Shown one piece after another: positions 28,289-36,357 of a stretch of 42,177 nucleotides of DNA (position 1 is the first letter of the stretch; every line of letters begins with the position of its first letter). Made by a program: the position numbers and the translations under genes. The stretch is from CAZBRS01 sp964494475 (lineage in GTDB: Bacteria > Myxococcota_A > UBA9042 > CAZBRS01), in NCBI GenBank assembly GCA_964494475.1, contig CAZBRS010000046.1, positions 1-42,177 on the forward strand, read 5' to 3'. Under the pieces are notes generated by a model, which ran no database searches, was not told the DNA's origin, and worked only from the letters and a program-made list of their open reading frames with translations.

Positions 28289-28948
28289 TCACCCTCCCTC
28301 GTGTGCGTCATGGATCTTGGCGATCGCGTCAGGGCCCACCGCGTGGTAGCGCCGTCCGCAGCGCACCTCGCGGCCCTCGAGCTCGTAGGTCGCGTCACAG
28401 GCCGCGTCATCGCCCTCGAAGGCGAGCCGCGCGCCACACTCGCAGACCCAGCCGAGGCGCCGGGCCGGGTTGCCCGCCACCAGCGCGTAGGCCGGCACGT
28501 CGCGCGTGACGACCGCGCCGGCCGCCACGAAGCAGGCCTCGCCGAGCGTGTGGCCGCACACGATGGTGGCGTGGGCGCCGAGGGAGGCGTGGCGCCGGAC
28601 GAGCGTGCGCTGGTACGACTGGTGGCGCGGGATGGCCGAGCGCGGCAGCGGCGACGAGAGGTTCGTGAAGGTCATGGACGGCCCGCAGAACACGAAGTCT
28701 TCGAGCTCGACGCCGTCGTAGAGGTTCACGTTGTTCTGGACCTTGCACCCCCGGCCGAGCACGACCGCGCCGCCGACGTAGACGTTCTGGCCCAGGTTGC
28801 ACCCGGCCCCCAGCCTCGCGCCCTTCGACACGTGCGCGTGGTGCCAGATCTTCGTGCCGGCCCCGATGAGCGGGTCGACGAAGCCGTTGGCGGCGGTCTC
28901 GCCGTCGACGTTCGCGGTCGGGTGGACGAAGTAGGACTTGTCGGCCAT
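28289..28948 (-). CDS. wbpD: WbpD-like UDP-GlcNAc3NA N-acetyltransferase
   Basis: A 219-residue left-handed beta-helix acetyltransferase. Hexapeptide repeats run from residue 25 (VDPLIGAGTKIWHHAHV) to about 150, with the long loop FVFCGPSMTFTNLSSPLPRS characteristic of WbpD. The C-terminal 45 residues add a cysteine pattern (VCECGARL and later VRCGRRYH) that looks like a small zinc ribbon, as in some family members. It should acetylate the 3-amino group of UDP-GlcNAc3NA. The start has a strong CCGGAGG site. Both neighbours are WbpB and WbpE homologues. Confidence 0.9.
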   Translation of the reverse strand: MADKSYFVHPTANVDGETAANGFVDPLIGAGTKIWHHAHVSKGARLGAGCNLGQNVYVGGAVVLGRGCKVQNNVNLYDGVELEDFVFCGPSMTFTNLSSPLPRSAIPRHQSYQRTLVRRHASLGAHATIVCGHTLGEACFVAAGAVVTRDVPAYALVAGNPARRLGWVCECGARLAFEGDDAACDATYELEGREVRCGRRYHAVGPDAIAKIHDAHEGG

Positions 28949-28961
28949 GGGCCCCTCCGGA

Positions 28962-30014
28962 CTACAGCTTGAGCGGCAGCGAGACGGGCGCCTTGTCGCG
29001 CGCCGCCTGGTAGATGGCCAGGATGAGCTCGAGGCTCTTGCGGCCCGCGCGACCGTCGGTGATGGCGTCGCCCTGCCCGTCGAGCGCCCGCACCACGTTG
29101 CCGAGGTAGGCCGAGTGCCCGAAGCCGTAGACCGCGCCCGGGCCCGTGGGCAGCGCGTAGTCGACGGCCGCGACCTGCTTGTCGTCGTCGTCGTACTCGG
29201 CGAACTCCCACGTCTCGATCTTGTTGAGGGCGGTGCCCCCGATCTTGACCGTGCCCTTCTCGCCGAGCAGCAGGATGGAGCCCTCGAGGTTGCGCGGGAA
29301 CGAGAGCATGGTCACGTTGATGGTGCCGATGGCGCCGCTGCGGAAGCGCAGCACGGCCGCGCCCGTGTCTTCGGTCTCGATGCGGCGCGCCAGCGTGGCC
29401 GTGACGGCCGAGACGCTCTCGACCTCGCCCACCAGCCAGTGCATCATGTCGACGTAGTGCGACGCCTGGTTCATGAAGGCGCCCCCGTCGAGCTCCCACG
29501 TGCCGCGCCACTTGGCGTCGTCGTAGTAGCTCTGCGGGCGGGTCCAGAACACGTTGACCTCCGAGAAGTACAAGCGCCCGAAGCGCCCCTTGTCGATGGC
29601 CCGGCGCAGCAGCTGCACCGTGGCGTTCAGGCGGTTCTGCTTGATGACGAAAAGGTGACGCTGGTGCTGGTCGCAGGCGCGGATCATGGCATCGGCCGCG
29701 TCGAGGGTGATGGCCATGGGCTTCTCGGAGACCACGTGGAGCCCGGCCTCGGCCGCCTGGATGGCGTGCTGGGGGTGCAAGCCGCTGGGTGTTCCGATCA
29801 GCGCCAGGTCGGCGGACACCTCGCGGAGCATGGCGGCGAGATCGGTGTACGGGCGAACCCCCGGCCAGGCCGTGGCCACGGCCTGCACGCGCTCGGGGAC
29901 CAGGTCGCAGGCGGCGACCAACTCCAGGCGCTCGGCGTTGTCACGCAGGGCCGTGAGGTGGTTCTTCGAGATGCGACCGCAGCCGATCAGCACCACGCGA
30001 TAGCGTCGCTCCAT
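28962..30014 (-). CDS. wbpB: WbpB-like UDP-GlcNAcA 3-dehydrogenase (Gfo/Idh/MocA)
   Basis: A 350-residue Gfo/Idh/MocA oxidoreductase. VVLIGCGRISKNH at 7-19 is the NAD-binding Rossmann turn, SEKPM at 96-100 carries the conserved Lys, and GGAFMNQASHYVDMMHWL contributes the catalytic His region. WbpB oxidises C3 of UDP-GlcNAc uronic acid; the product goes straight to WbpE. CAGGAGGAG precedes the ATG. It lies 26 bases after wbpA. Confidence 0.9.
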   Translation of the reverse strand: MERRYRVVLIGCGRISKNHLTALRDNAERLELVAACDLVPERVQAVATAWPGVRPYTDLAAMLREVSADLALIGTPSGLHPQHAIQAAEAGLHVVSEKPMAITLDAADAMIRACDQHQRHLFVIKQNRLNATVQLLRRAIDKGRFGRLYFSEVNVFWTRPQSYYDDAKWRGTWELDGGAFMNQASHYVDMMHWLVGEVESVSAVTATLARRIETEDTGAAVLRFRSGAIGTINVTMLSFPRNLEGSILLLGEKGTVKIGGTALNKIETWEFAEYDDDDKQVAAVDYALPTGPGAVYGFGHSAYLGNVVRALDGQGDAITDGRAGRKSLELILAIYQAARDKAPVSLPLKL

Positions 30015-30040
30015 GGACTCCTCCTGCAAGGCCGGGGCCG

Positions 30041-31342
30041 TCAGGCCTTGATCACCCTGGGGTGCGCGTGGCGGTAGACGCCGCGCGTGTCGACGATCAG
30101 GCGGGCGCGCCCGAGCAGCGCCTCGTAGTCGACGTCGTCGTGATCGGTCGAGATGACGACCGCGTCGTACTCGCCGGCCTTCTCGAGCGGCTGGCTGATG
30201 CGGCCGGCATACTGGCCGTGCTCGCGCGAGGGCGGGATCACGGGCAGGTAGCTGTCGTGGTAGTCGACCGACGCGCCGCGCTCCTCGAACAGCTCGATCA
30301 GCTTGTAGCTCGGCGACTCGCGCGCGTCGTCGACGTTCTTCTTGTACGCCAGGCCGATCAGCAGGAGCCGCGCGCCCGCCAGGCCCTTGCCGCGGTCGGA
30401 GAACGCCCGCATGGTCTCGTTGACCACGTAGTGCGGCATGCCGCGGTTGACCTCGCCGGCCATCTCGATGAAGCGCGTGGGCATGTCGAACTCGCGCGCC
30501 TTCCAGGTGAGGTAGAAGGGGTCGATGGGGATGCAGTGCCCTCCGAGCCCGGGGCCCGGCGTGAACTTCATGAAGCCGAAGGGCTTGGTCGCGGCCGCGT
30601 TGATGACCTCCCACACGTCGATGCCCATCTTCGAGAAGATCATCTTCAGCTCGTTGACGAGCGCGATGTTGACGGCGCGGAAGGTATTCTCGAGGATCTT
30701 GGTGGCCTCGGCGGCCCGGGTCGAGGAGACCGCGACGACGCCGCCCTCGATGGCCGCCCCGTAGAGCGCCGTGGCCGCCTCGAGCGCCACCGGATCGTCG
30801 GCTCCCACCACCTTGGGGATGTTGCGAGCCGAGAACTTCGGGTTGCCGGGGTCTTCGCGCTCGGGCGAGAACGCCAGGAACACGTCGGTGCCCACCTTGT
30901 GGCCGGCCTGCTCGAAGATGGGGCGCATGACCTCGTCGGTGGTGCCGGGCCACGTGGTCGACTCGAGCACGATGAGCTGCCCGGGGCGGGCGTACTTCGC
31001 CAGGGTCTCGGACGACGCGACGACGTACTGCAGGTCGGGCTCCCAGTGCTCGGTCAACGGCGTGGGCACACAGATGAGCACGGCGTCGCACAGGGCGGCC
31101 TTCGAGAAGTCGGAGGTGGGCTCGAACCCCTTCGCCAGGCACGTGGCGATGGTGTCGGCGGAGATGTGCCGGATGTAGGAGCGCCCGGCGAGGAGCGACT
31201 GCACCTTGGCCTCGTCGGTGTCGAGGCCGATGACGCGGAACCCGCGGTCCGCGAACGTAGCCACCAGCGGCAACCCCACGTACCCGAGCCCCAGCACGCC
31301 GATGACGGCGCGTCGCTCGCGAATCCGGTTCAAGAGGTCCAT
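30041..31342 (-). CDS. wbpA: WbpA-like UDP-GlcNAc 6-dehydrogenase
   Basis: A 433-residue nucleotide-sugar dehydrogenase. GLGYVG at 18-23 binds NAD, and ESTTWPGTTDE near residue 125 and Cys270 in GGHCIPIDP, the thiohemiacetal nucleophile, complete the active site. It should oxidise UDP-GlcNAc twice at C6 to give UDP-GlcNAc uronic acid, the first step of the wbp pathway. It is the first gene of the eight-gene minus-strand operon. A longer open frame to 31867 runs against the divergent gene and is not real: the ATG at 31342 has GGAG at proper spacing. Confidence 0.92.
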   Translation of the reverse strand: MDLLNRIRERRAVIGVLGLGYVGLPLVATFADRGFRVIGLDTDEAKVQSLLAGRSYIRHISADTIATCLAKGFEPTSDFSKAALCDAVLICVPTPLTEHWEPDLQYVVASSETLAKYARPGQLIVLESTTWPGTTDEVMRPIFEQAGHKVGTDVFLAFSPEREDPGNPKFSARNIPKVVGADDPVALEAATALYGAAIEGGVVAVSSTRAAEATKILENTFRAVNIALVNELKMIFSKMGIDVWEVINAAATKPFGFMKFTPGPGLGGHCIPIDPFYLTWKAREFDMPTRFIEMAGEVNRGMPHYVVNETMRAFSDRGKGLAGARLLLIGLAYKKNVDDARESPSYKLIELFEERGASVDYHDSYLPVIPPSREHGQYAGRISQPLEKAGEYDAVVISTDHDDVDYEALLGRARLIVDTRGVYRHAHPRVIKA

Positions 31343-31373
31343 GTAAGACTCCGTGATTGACGGGGACCGCGGC

Positions 31374-31402
31374 ATGCTAACGCCAACTCGGGCTCCACGC
31401 AA
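31374..31402 (-). promoter_or_regulatory. Candidate promoter of the wbpA operon
   Basis: On the minus strand TTGCGT (complement of 31397-31402), a 17-base spacer and TAGCAT (complement of 31374-31379), 32 bases before the wbpA ATG. The -10 box matches four of six and the -35 box three of six. It lies in the 148-base gap between wbpA and the divergent Wzy/WaaL-like gene. Confidence 0.35.
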
Positions 31403-31490
31403 CCCGATGCGCGCCGGAATTCGGCTTGGACGGGCAGGAACTGTCTGGTAACGTACGGTCACTTTCCTACCGCTGCGGGGTCCTCCGATC

Positions 31491-33974
31491 GTGTGGGAGC
31501 GCCGCCTCGCCCGTTGGCTGTTCGTCGGCGTCCCGTGCTTCCTGGTGCTCGCGGTGGGAGGCATCTTCCCCGCGGCCGAGTGGGCGGCGCTCGGCGCTTT
31601 GCTGGTGGCGACGGCGCTCCACCTGGTGCACCGTGCCCGGGCCGGCAAGCGCGGGGTGCTGTCGCCTCTCGCGCTCGGCGGCCTGGTCGCGCTGGCGCTC
31701 GCGCTGCTCTCGGCCGTTCCCCTGCCCTCCGCCCTGCTCGGGCTGCTCTCACCCCTGGCCGACGGGGTCCAGCAAGGCTTCGCCCGCGCCGCGGGGCAAG
31801 ACGCCGGCTTCGCGCCCTGGTCCCTCGACGCGGTGTCGTCCTTGCGCTTGGCCCGTCGGCTCGCCATCTACGCCCTGGTCTTCCTGCTGGCCGTGCCGCT
31901 GGGGCGCCGACCCGACACGCTGCGGCACGTGCTGCGGGCCTTCGGGGTGCTGGCGGCGGCCTTCGCCGGCATCGCGGGCCTCAACGTGCTGGCGGGCGAC
32001 GGCACCATCCTGGGCCTTTTCCGCCCCCACACGCCCCTGTACGTCGGCGCGTCGACCCTGGTGAATCCCAACCACGCCGCTGCGCTGCTCGGCCTGACGC
32101 TGCCCGTGACCGTCGGCCTGTTCGCCACCACCAAGAGCCGCCGCGGCCTGATCGGTTGGGGCGCGAGCGCCCTGGCCCAGCTCGCCCAGTTGTTGCTCAC
32201 GCCCTCGGGCAACGCGCTCGTGGCCCCGCTCTTCCTGGCCGCCCTCTTCGCCTTCTTCGCGCTGCGCCAGAAGCAGCTCGGCTCCGAGCGCCGCCGGACT
32301 CCGCGCTCGGGTCGCGCGGCCCTCCTGATGGGGCTGGCCGTGGTCGTGGGGCTGGTCGTCGTGCAGGCGGCCTACGAGCCCTTCCTGGCGGTCGCCACCG
32401 AGGCGCTTCGGTTCGACAAGGTCCGCCTGCTGGGATCCAGCCTCGCGCTCATCCCGCTCTCCCCGTGGGTCGGCGTCGGTCCGGGCGCCTTCCTGTTCGC
32501 CCACGGCGCGTTCGGCCCGGCCTCGGGCTTCGCCCTGACGGCGGCCGAGTCGCTGCCGATCCAGGTGCTCCTCGACTTCGGCGTGCCCGCGGGGCTGCTG
32601 CTCCTGGCGCTCGGCGCCGCCGGGCTTGTCCAGGTGGCTCGCCGCGCCCACGCCGATCGGCTGCTCACGGGACTGGCGGTCGCGCTGCTCGGCTTCGTGG
32701 TGCACGAACTGGCCGACTTCGCCGTCAACCTCCCGGGCCCCGGCGCCGTCTTCTTCGCGCTCTTCGGGCTGGGGGTCGGCGCCGTCGCGCCGGAGACGGG
32801 CCGGCTGGCCCTCCGGCGGGTCCGCGTGCGCTGGATGGCCCTGCTCCTGGTGGTCGTCACCGGGCTCGGAGCCCTGGGCGGCTGGCTGGGCGAAGACGTG
32901 CTGCCCCGCCGCGCCGGCCTGGCCTGGAGTCCCCGGTCCGGTGAGCCGGCGCCCGTGCCCGCCGACGACCTCGCCGCCGCCGGGCGCTTCTATCCGCTCG
33001 ACGGGCGTATCTGGATGCGCCTGGGCCTGCAGGCGCAGACCGACAAGCACGACGACCGGGCGCGCGTGTGGCTGGAGTACGCCGCGAAGGTCATGCCGCA
33101 GTCGTTCCCCGTGCTCGAAGAGCTGGCCCGCGCGGTGCGCCGCGCCGACCCCGAGCGGCACCAGGCCGTCCTCGGCCAGATCGTCGAGCGCTTCTGGTAC
33201 CACGGGGGCGGCACCTTCGTGGGCCCGGCGTCCGAGTTCGTGACGGCCGAGGTGCTGCGGTCAAGGCACCTGCGCCTGCACCCGCGCGCCCTGCTCGGCG
33301 ACGCGCCGGTGCGCCTCCAGGCCTACGTGGGCCAACTCGCCCGCCAGCCCGCCGACGTGCGGCAGTCCGCGCTGCTCGGCGTGCTCGAGGACTACCGCTC
33401 CGACCTGCCGACGTTGCTGCTGCTCGAGAGCGTGCTGGCGGCGCCCGCGCTCGAGAACTTGCGCGCGCGTTGGCTGGCGACGCTCTTCGCCGAGCACGAC
33501 ACCGCCCCCGAGACCTGGCTTCACCTGGCCCTCGACGCCCGGAGAAAGGGCACGCTCGAGCGTGCCCATTCGCTGCTGCTTCGCGCCCGAGCGCTCGCGA
33601 AGGGGCCCGACGCCCGGATCGACCGCCGCCTGGCCGAGACCTGCCTCGACCTCGGCCTCACCGACGAGGCCGCGGCCGTCGTGGCCGGGTCCCAGGCCGT
33701 GCTGCAAGCCGACCACGTGTCGTACACGCTGCTGAAGGCCCGGCTCTCGATCGCGCAGGGCCGCCCCGAGGCCGCGCTCGCGATCCTCGAGCACCTGCAG
33801 GTCGACGTCCCCCGCGACCAAACGGTGCTCGGCGCCAGGGCCCGCCTGCTCGTCACGCTGGGGCGCACCAACGACGCGGCCACGGCCTACGAGCAGCTCT
33901 TCCAGGCCTCCGGCGACCCGCGCTACCGGACGCGGGCCGAGCAGCTCCGCGGTTCGTTGGCGCCCACACGGTAG
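31491..33974 (+). CDS. O-antigen ligase/polymerase-domain membrane protein with C-terminal repeat region
   Basis: An 827-residue protein. Residues 1 to about 475 hold ten or more hydrophobic helices with a Wzy_C-type central part: VNPNHAAALLGLTLPV near residue 192, then VGVGPGAFLFAHGAFG, the region of the conserved loop His in O-antigen ligases. Residues 500-827 are soluble, helical and periplasmic by topology, with Ala/Leu-rich pairs of helices (TPETW/LHLALDARRKGTLERAHSLLLRA and later RPEAALAILEHL) resembling TPR repeats. Such Wzy/WaaL proteins with TPR tails are common in deltaproteobacteria and planctomycetes. It starts at GTG. It could polymerise, ligate or be a second polymerase beside 14726-16039. 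Confidence 0.82.
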   Translation: MWERRLARWLFVGVPCFLVLAVGGIFPAAEWAALGALLVATALHLVHRARAGKRGVLSPLALGGLVALALALLSAVPLPSALLGLLSPLADGVQQGFARAAGQDAGFAPWSLDAVSSLRLARRLAIYALVFLLAVPLGRRPDTLRHVLRAFGVLAAAFAGIAGLNVLAGDGTILGLFRPHTPLYVGASTLVNPNHAAALLGLTLPVTVGLFATTKSRRGLIGWGASALAQLAQLLLTPSGNALVAPLFLAALFAFFALRQKQLGSERRRTPRSGRAALLMGLAVVVGLVVVQAAYEPFLAVATEALRFDKVRLLGSSLALIPLSPWVGVGPGAFLFAHGAFGPASGFALTAAESLPIQVLLDFGVPAGLLLLALGAAGLVQVARRAHADRLLTGLAVALLGFVVHELADFAVNLPGPGAVFFALFGLGVGAVAPETGRLALRRVRVRWMALLLVVVTGLGALGGWLGEDVLPRRAGLAWSPRSGEPAPVPADDLAAAGRFYPLDGRIWMRLGLQAQTDKHDDRARVWLEYAAKVMPQSFPVLEELARAVRRADPERHQAVLGQIVERFWYHGGGTFVGPASEFVTAEVLRSRHLRLHPRALLGDAPVRLQAYVGQLARQPADVRQSALLGVLEDYRSDLPTLLLLESVLAAPALENLRARWLATLFAEHDTAPETWLHLALDARRKGTLERAHSLLLRARALAKGPDARIDRRLAETCLDLGLTDEAAAVVAGSQAVLQADHVSYTLLKARLSIAQGRPEAALAILEHLQVDVPRDQTVLGARARLLVTLGRTNDAATAYEQLFQASGDPRYRTRAEQLRGSLAPTR

Positions 33975-34002
33975 CTCAGGCGAAGACTCCGGAGCGGGTG
34001 GC

Positions 34003-34019
34003 GATCAGCCCCGCTGATC
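34003..34019 (+). terminator. Hairpin after the Wzy/WaaL-like gene
   Basis: GATCAGC and GCTGATC pair perfectly around CCC, 28 bases past the stop at 33974; a TTTT run occurs at 34036-34039. The gap to the T-run is longer than in a classic intrinsic terminator. The rest of 33975-34222 shows no gene that I can support. Confidence 0.4.
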
Positions 34020-34222
34020 CCCGACCCAACCCGGACTTTTGTGTACGACTTCTCGTCACGAGGCGACGATAGCGGTCGAGCGCGTGATTGGGAGGCCGGC
34101 CGATCGGCACGCTCGACGCGCTCTCGTTCGTGCATGCGGTGACGATCGCCGACGTCGTCGCCGGCCAGAAAGTCGTGACGAACCCGTGGCGAGCCTCGTC
34201 GTTCGCCGACTTCCCGTCTTCG

Positions 34223-34489
34223 CTACGGGTGCGCAGCGGAGTCCTCGTCGACGCCGTTGCTCCACAGCTCGGCTTCGGACAAGTCGAGGTCGTCGTTCCA
34301 CGATACGCCGTAGCCGCCCGGATCGACCCGAACGGACCGAAAGAACGCCGGCGAACGGAGCAGGGCGAAAGCGGGTAGGCGCAGAAGCGGCGCGCAGTCG
34401 TAGCGCTTGGTGAGGCCGTTCTCGAACGACACGACCAGAGCCTGCGGTGGGAGAGCAGCGACCGAGCGGATGCGCGGGTAGCCTTCCAT
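34223..34489 (-). CDS. DUF2442-like small protein (putative antitoxin)
   Basis: An 88-residue protein with the DUF2442 pattern: VAALPPQALVVSFENGLTKRYD, a short strand pair, then the helix-turn PLLRLPAFALLRSPAFFRSVRVDPGGYGVSWNDDLDLSEAELW. In many bacteria a DUF2442 gene follows a DUF4160 gene and the pair is annotated as a toxin-antitoxin-like module. Here it starts three bases after the DUF4160 stop on the same strand, which fits that arrangement. Which member is toxic is not known from sequence. Confidence 0.82.
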   Translation of the reverse strand: MEGYPRIRSVAALPPQALVVSFENGLTKRYDCAPLLRLPAFALLRSPAFFRSVRVDPGGYGVSWNDDLDLSEAELWSNGVDEDSAAHP

Positions 34490-34492
34490 CGA

Positions 34493-34747
34493 CTACTCCA
34501 GGCCGGGCAGTTGGCGGAACTGCTGCGTGTCCCACATCTCGAGCAACTGCGCCGAAATGGGAGCGGCCCACTCGCGCACGAGCTTCTCGGCTCGCGGGGG
34601 AAGGTCGCCTTCGAGCAGCTCGAGAGACTCTATCGCGAACACGCCGTTGTGCTCGCCATAGAGCGCGTGGAAGTGCGGAACTCCGTGCTCGCTCTGCGAG
34701 AAGTACATCTTGATGAGGATGCCATAGAAGCGGGCGATGACGGGCAT
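34493..34747 (-). CDS. DUF4160-like small protein (putative toxin of a TA pair)
   Basis: An 84-residue protein with the DUF4160 hallmarks: MPVIARFYGILIKMYF, then HGVPHFHALYGEHNGVFAIESLELLEGDLPP, where PHFHA is the most conserved part, and a C-terminal helix with WAAPISAQLLEMW. The ATG at 34747 gives the normal family N-terminus; a longer frame to 34798 adds an unrelated stretch. It forms a two-gene unit with the DUF2442 gene. It lies between a polysaccharide locus and a TIR gene, a typical site for accessory modules. Confidence 0.82.
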   Translation of the reverse strand: MPVIARFYGILIKMYFSQSEHGVPHFHALYGEHNGVFAIESLELLEGDLPPRAEKLVREWAAPISAQLLEMWDTQQFRQLPGLE

Positions 34748-34881
34748 TCGGGCACTCCGCGCAAGGGCCTCCCGAAGCTTACCAATGCGCGTGCTCAAGA
34801 TCCACAGCGCTGAAACTGCGCGCGCTGTTCTCGCTGAACGGCCTCTCGACTACCCCCGGCCATATTCGGTTTCACGAGGCG

Positions 34882-34943
34882 AAGGGCCGTTGGAATGTCT
34901 CATGCGCGAAAGACCTCACGGGCTTCCGACCCGAACGGCCCTT
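34882..34943. repeat. Ten-base inverted repeat upstream of the TIR gene
   Basis: AAGGGCCGTT (34882-34891) and AACGGCCCTT (34934-34943) are perfect reverse complements separated by 42 bases. They sit in the 254-base gap between the DUF4160 start and the TIR-FGE start. This could be an operator for the divergent genes or chance; no coding sequence is supported in this gap. Confidence 0.4.
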
Positions 34944-34946
34944 GCC

Positions 34947-34975
34947 TTATCGAGTCCAGAGAGGCTACGTACAAT
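34947..34975 (+). promoter_or_regulatory. Candidate promoter of the TIR-FGE gene
   Basis: TACAAT at 34970-34975 matches five of six -10 consensus bases; 17 bases upstream is TTATCG (34947-34952), a poor -35 box. It lies 26 bases before the ATG at 35002, directly after the ten-base inverted repeat. Confidence 0.42.
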
Positions 34976-35001
34976 CCCATGATGCCACGACGGAGCTTGC
35001 C

Positions 35002-36357
35002 ATGCCCGACGTCGACACCCTGCCTATCCCCTTCGAAGCGTACAACGGAAACGAACCGTACGTGTTCGTCAGTTACGCCCACAAGGACAGCGCGCTCGTG
35101 TTCCCGGAGATCAAGCGCTTGTACGAGGCGGGCTACCGCGTCTGGTACGACGAAGGGATCGATCCAGGCAATGAGTGGCCGGAGGAGGTGGGCAACGCTT
35201 TAGCTGGCTGCGCTCAATTCCTGGTCTTCATCACGCCCCGCGCGGTCGCCTCGCGCAACGTCCGCAGCGAGATCGGGTTCGCCATCGACAAGGATAAACC
35301 GTTCTTGGCGGTGCACTTGGAGGAAACGCAGCTTCCGCACGGGATGGCGCTTCGAATGGGCGACATCCAGGCCATCCTGCGCTTCCGCATGGCGGAAAAA
35401 CTGTATTTGCGGAAAATGGGCCAGAGCCTGCCGACGGTCGTCCGCCGGACCGAGCCCATGGTCCAATCGGCTGCGTCTCCCGTCGTCGTTTCATCCCAGC
35501 TCGCCCCCAGGCCCGAATCGAAGCCGCTTCCGGCACCCCAGGATCTGGGCACGACGGTCGTGCGCATTCCGGCAGGAGAGTTCCTGATGGGCGCGCCGGA
35601 CTCGGATCCGGAAGCGTCCGATGACGAGAAACCAGCGCACCGAGTAGTTATCACGCGGCCCTACGAGATCCAGTCCACCGTCGCAACGTTGGCCCAGTAC
35701 CTCGCGCTGATGGGAGAGAACCCATGTCCTTACTCGGACCCGGAACTTCCGGTGACCTGTGACTGGTTTAGTGCGATTCGGTACTGCAACGCCCTGTCGC
35801 GTAGTCTAGGCCTCGAGGAGGCCTATGTTGTGAAGGGCACGGCGGCGGGATGGAAAGCAAAGAGCAAGGGGCTGCACAGCACGGGGTTTCGCCTGCCTAC
35901 CGAGGCCGAATGGGAATACGCCTGCCGGGCCGGAACCACCGCGCCGCGTTTCGGCGAGTTGGCAGACGTCGCCTGGTTCCTGGACAACAGTTGGCAACAC
36001 GAGAAGGGGGTCTACGTTCCTTCCTTGGGGAGAGTAGTCGCCAACATGAATCACGACATTCACCCGGCGGCTCGGAAGAGGCCGAACCCCTGGGGGTTGT
36101 ACGACATGCTGGGAAACGTGCGGGAGTGGTGCTGGGACGCCTATGGTAGGTACAGGCCCGACCCGGCCACCGATCCGGCGGGAGACGCGAAAGGTACCGC
36201 GTGGCTGTCTTGGGTCGAGTCGATCAGCGGTGACTTCCGGGTGAACAGAGGCGGGGACTACACGAGCGTAGCCCGGGCCGTGCGATCAAGTGCACGGCTT
36301 GGGGAGGTGGGCTGCTCGAACAGGTGCGGGATCCGTCCAGTGCGGTCGTTGACGTAG
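35002..36357 (+). CDS. TIR domain fused to FGE/sulfatase-modifying-factor fold
   Basis: A 451-residue two-domain protein. Residues 18-125 form a bacterial TIR domain: YVFVSYAHKDS, YRVWYDEGIDPGNEW, and SRNVRSEIGFAI with Glu90 at the position of the catalytic glutamate of NAD-cleaving TIRs. A Pro-rich linker (130-185) leads to a formylglycine-generating-enzyme fold (188-451) with IPAGEFLMGAP, GFRLPTEAEWEYACRAGT, WGLYDMLGNVREW and RVNRGGDYTS. The paired copper-binding cysteines of true FGE are replaced by Ser422 and Val427, so this domain probably binds rather than modifies. The fold is that of C-type-lectin-like sensors. The ATG at 35002 has GGAG six bases upstream; an upstream TTG at 34942 is less likely. 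A role in sensing and NAD-based defence is inferred. Confidence 0.85.
   Translation: MPDVDTLPIPFEAYNGNEPYVFVSYAHKDSALVFPEIKRLYEAGYRVWYDEGIDPGNEWPEEVGNALAGCAQFLVFITPRAVASRNVRSEIGFAIDKDKPFLAVHLEETQLPHGMALRMGDIQAILRFRMAEKLYLRKMGQSLPTVVRRTEPMVQSAASPVVVSSQLAPRPESKPLPAPQDLGTTVVRIPAGEFLMGAPDSDPEASDDEKPAHRVVITRPYEIQSTVATLAQYLALMGENPCPYSDPELPVTCDWFSAIRYCNALSRSLGLEEAYVVKGTAAGWKAKSKGLHSTGFRLPTEAEWEYACRAGTTAPRFGELADVAWFLDNSWQHEKGVYVPSLGRVVANMNHDIHPAARKRPNPWGLYDMLGNVREWCWDAYGRYRPDPATDPAGDAKGTAWLSWVESISGDFRVNRGGDYTSVARAVRSSARLGEVGCSNRCGIRPVRSLT

Noticed and set aside
22593..28509. Several long open frames opposite the wbp operon (for example 22593-24113 and 26194-28509 on plus, 25931-28156 on minus)
   Set aside because: They lie inside genes with clear family motifs in another frame, have skewed His/Asp/Arg/Gln or Arg/Gly/Ala composition, and show no recognisable domain.
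35002..36357. Active formylglycine-generating enzyme acting on a sulfatase
   Set aside because: Both copper-binding cysteines of the FGE active site are missing, and no sulfatase gene is in the window.
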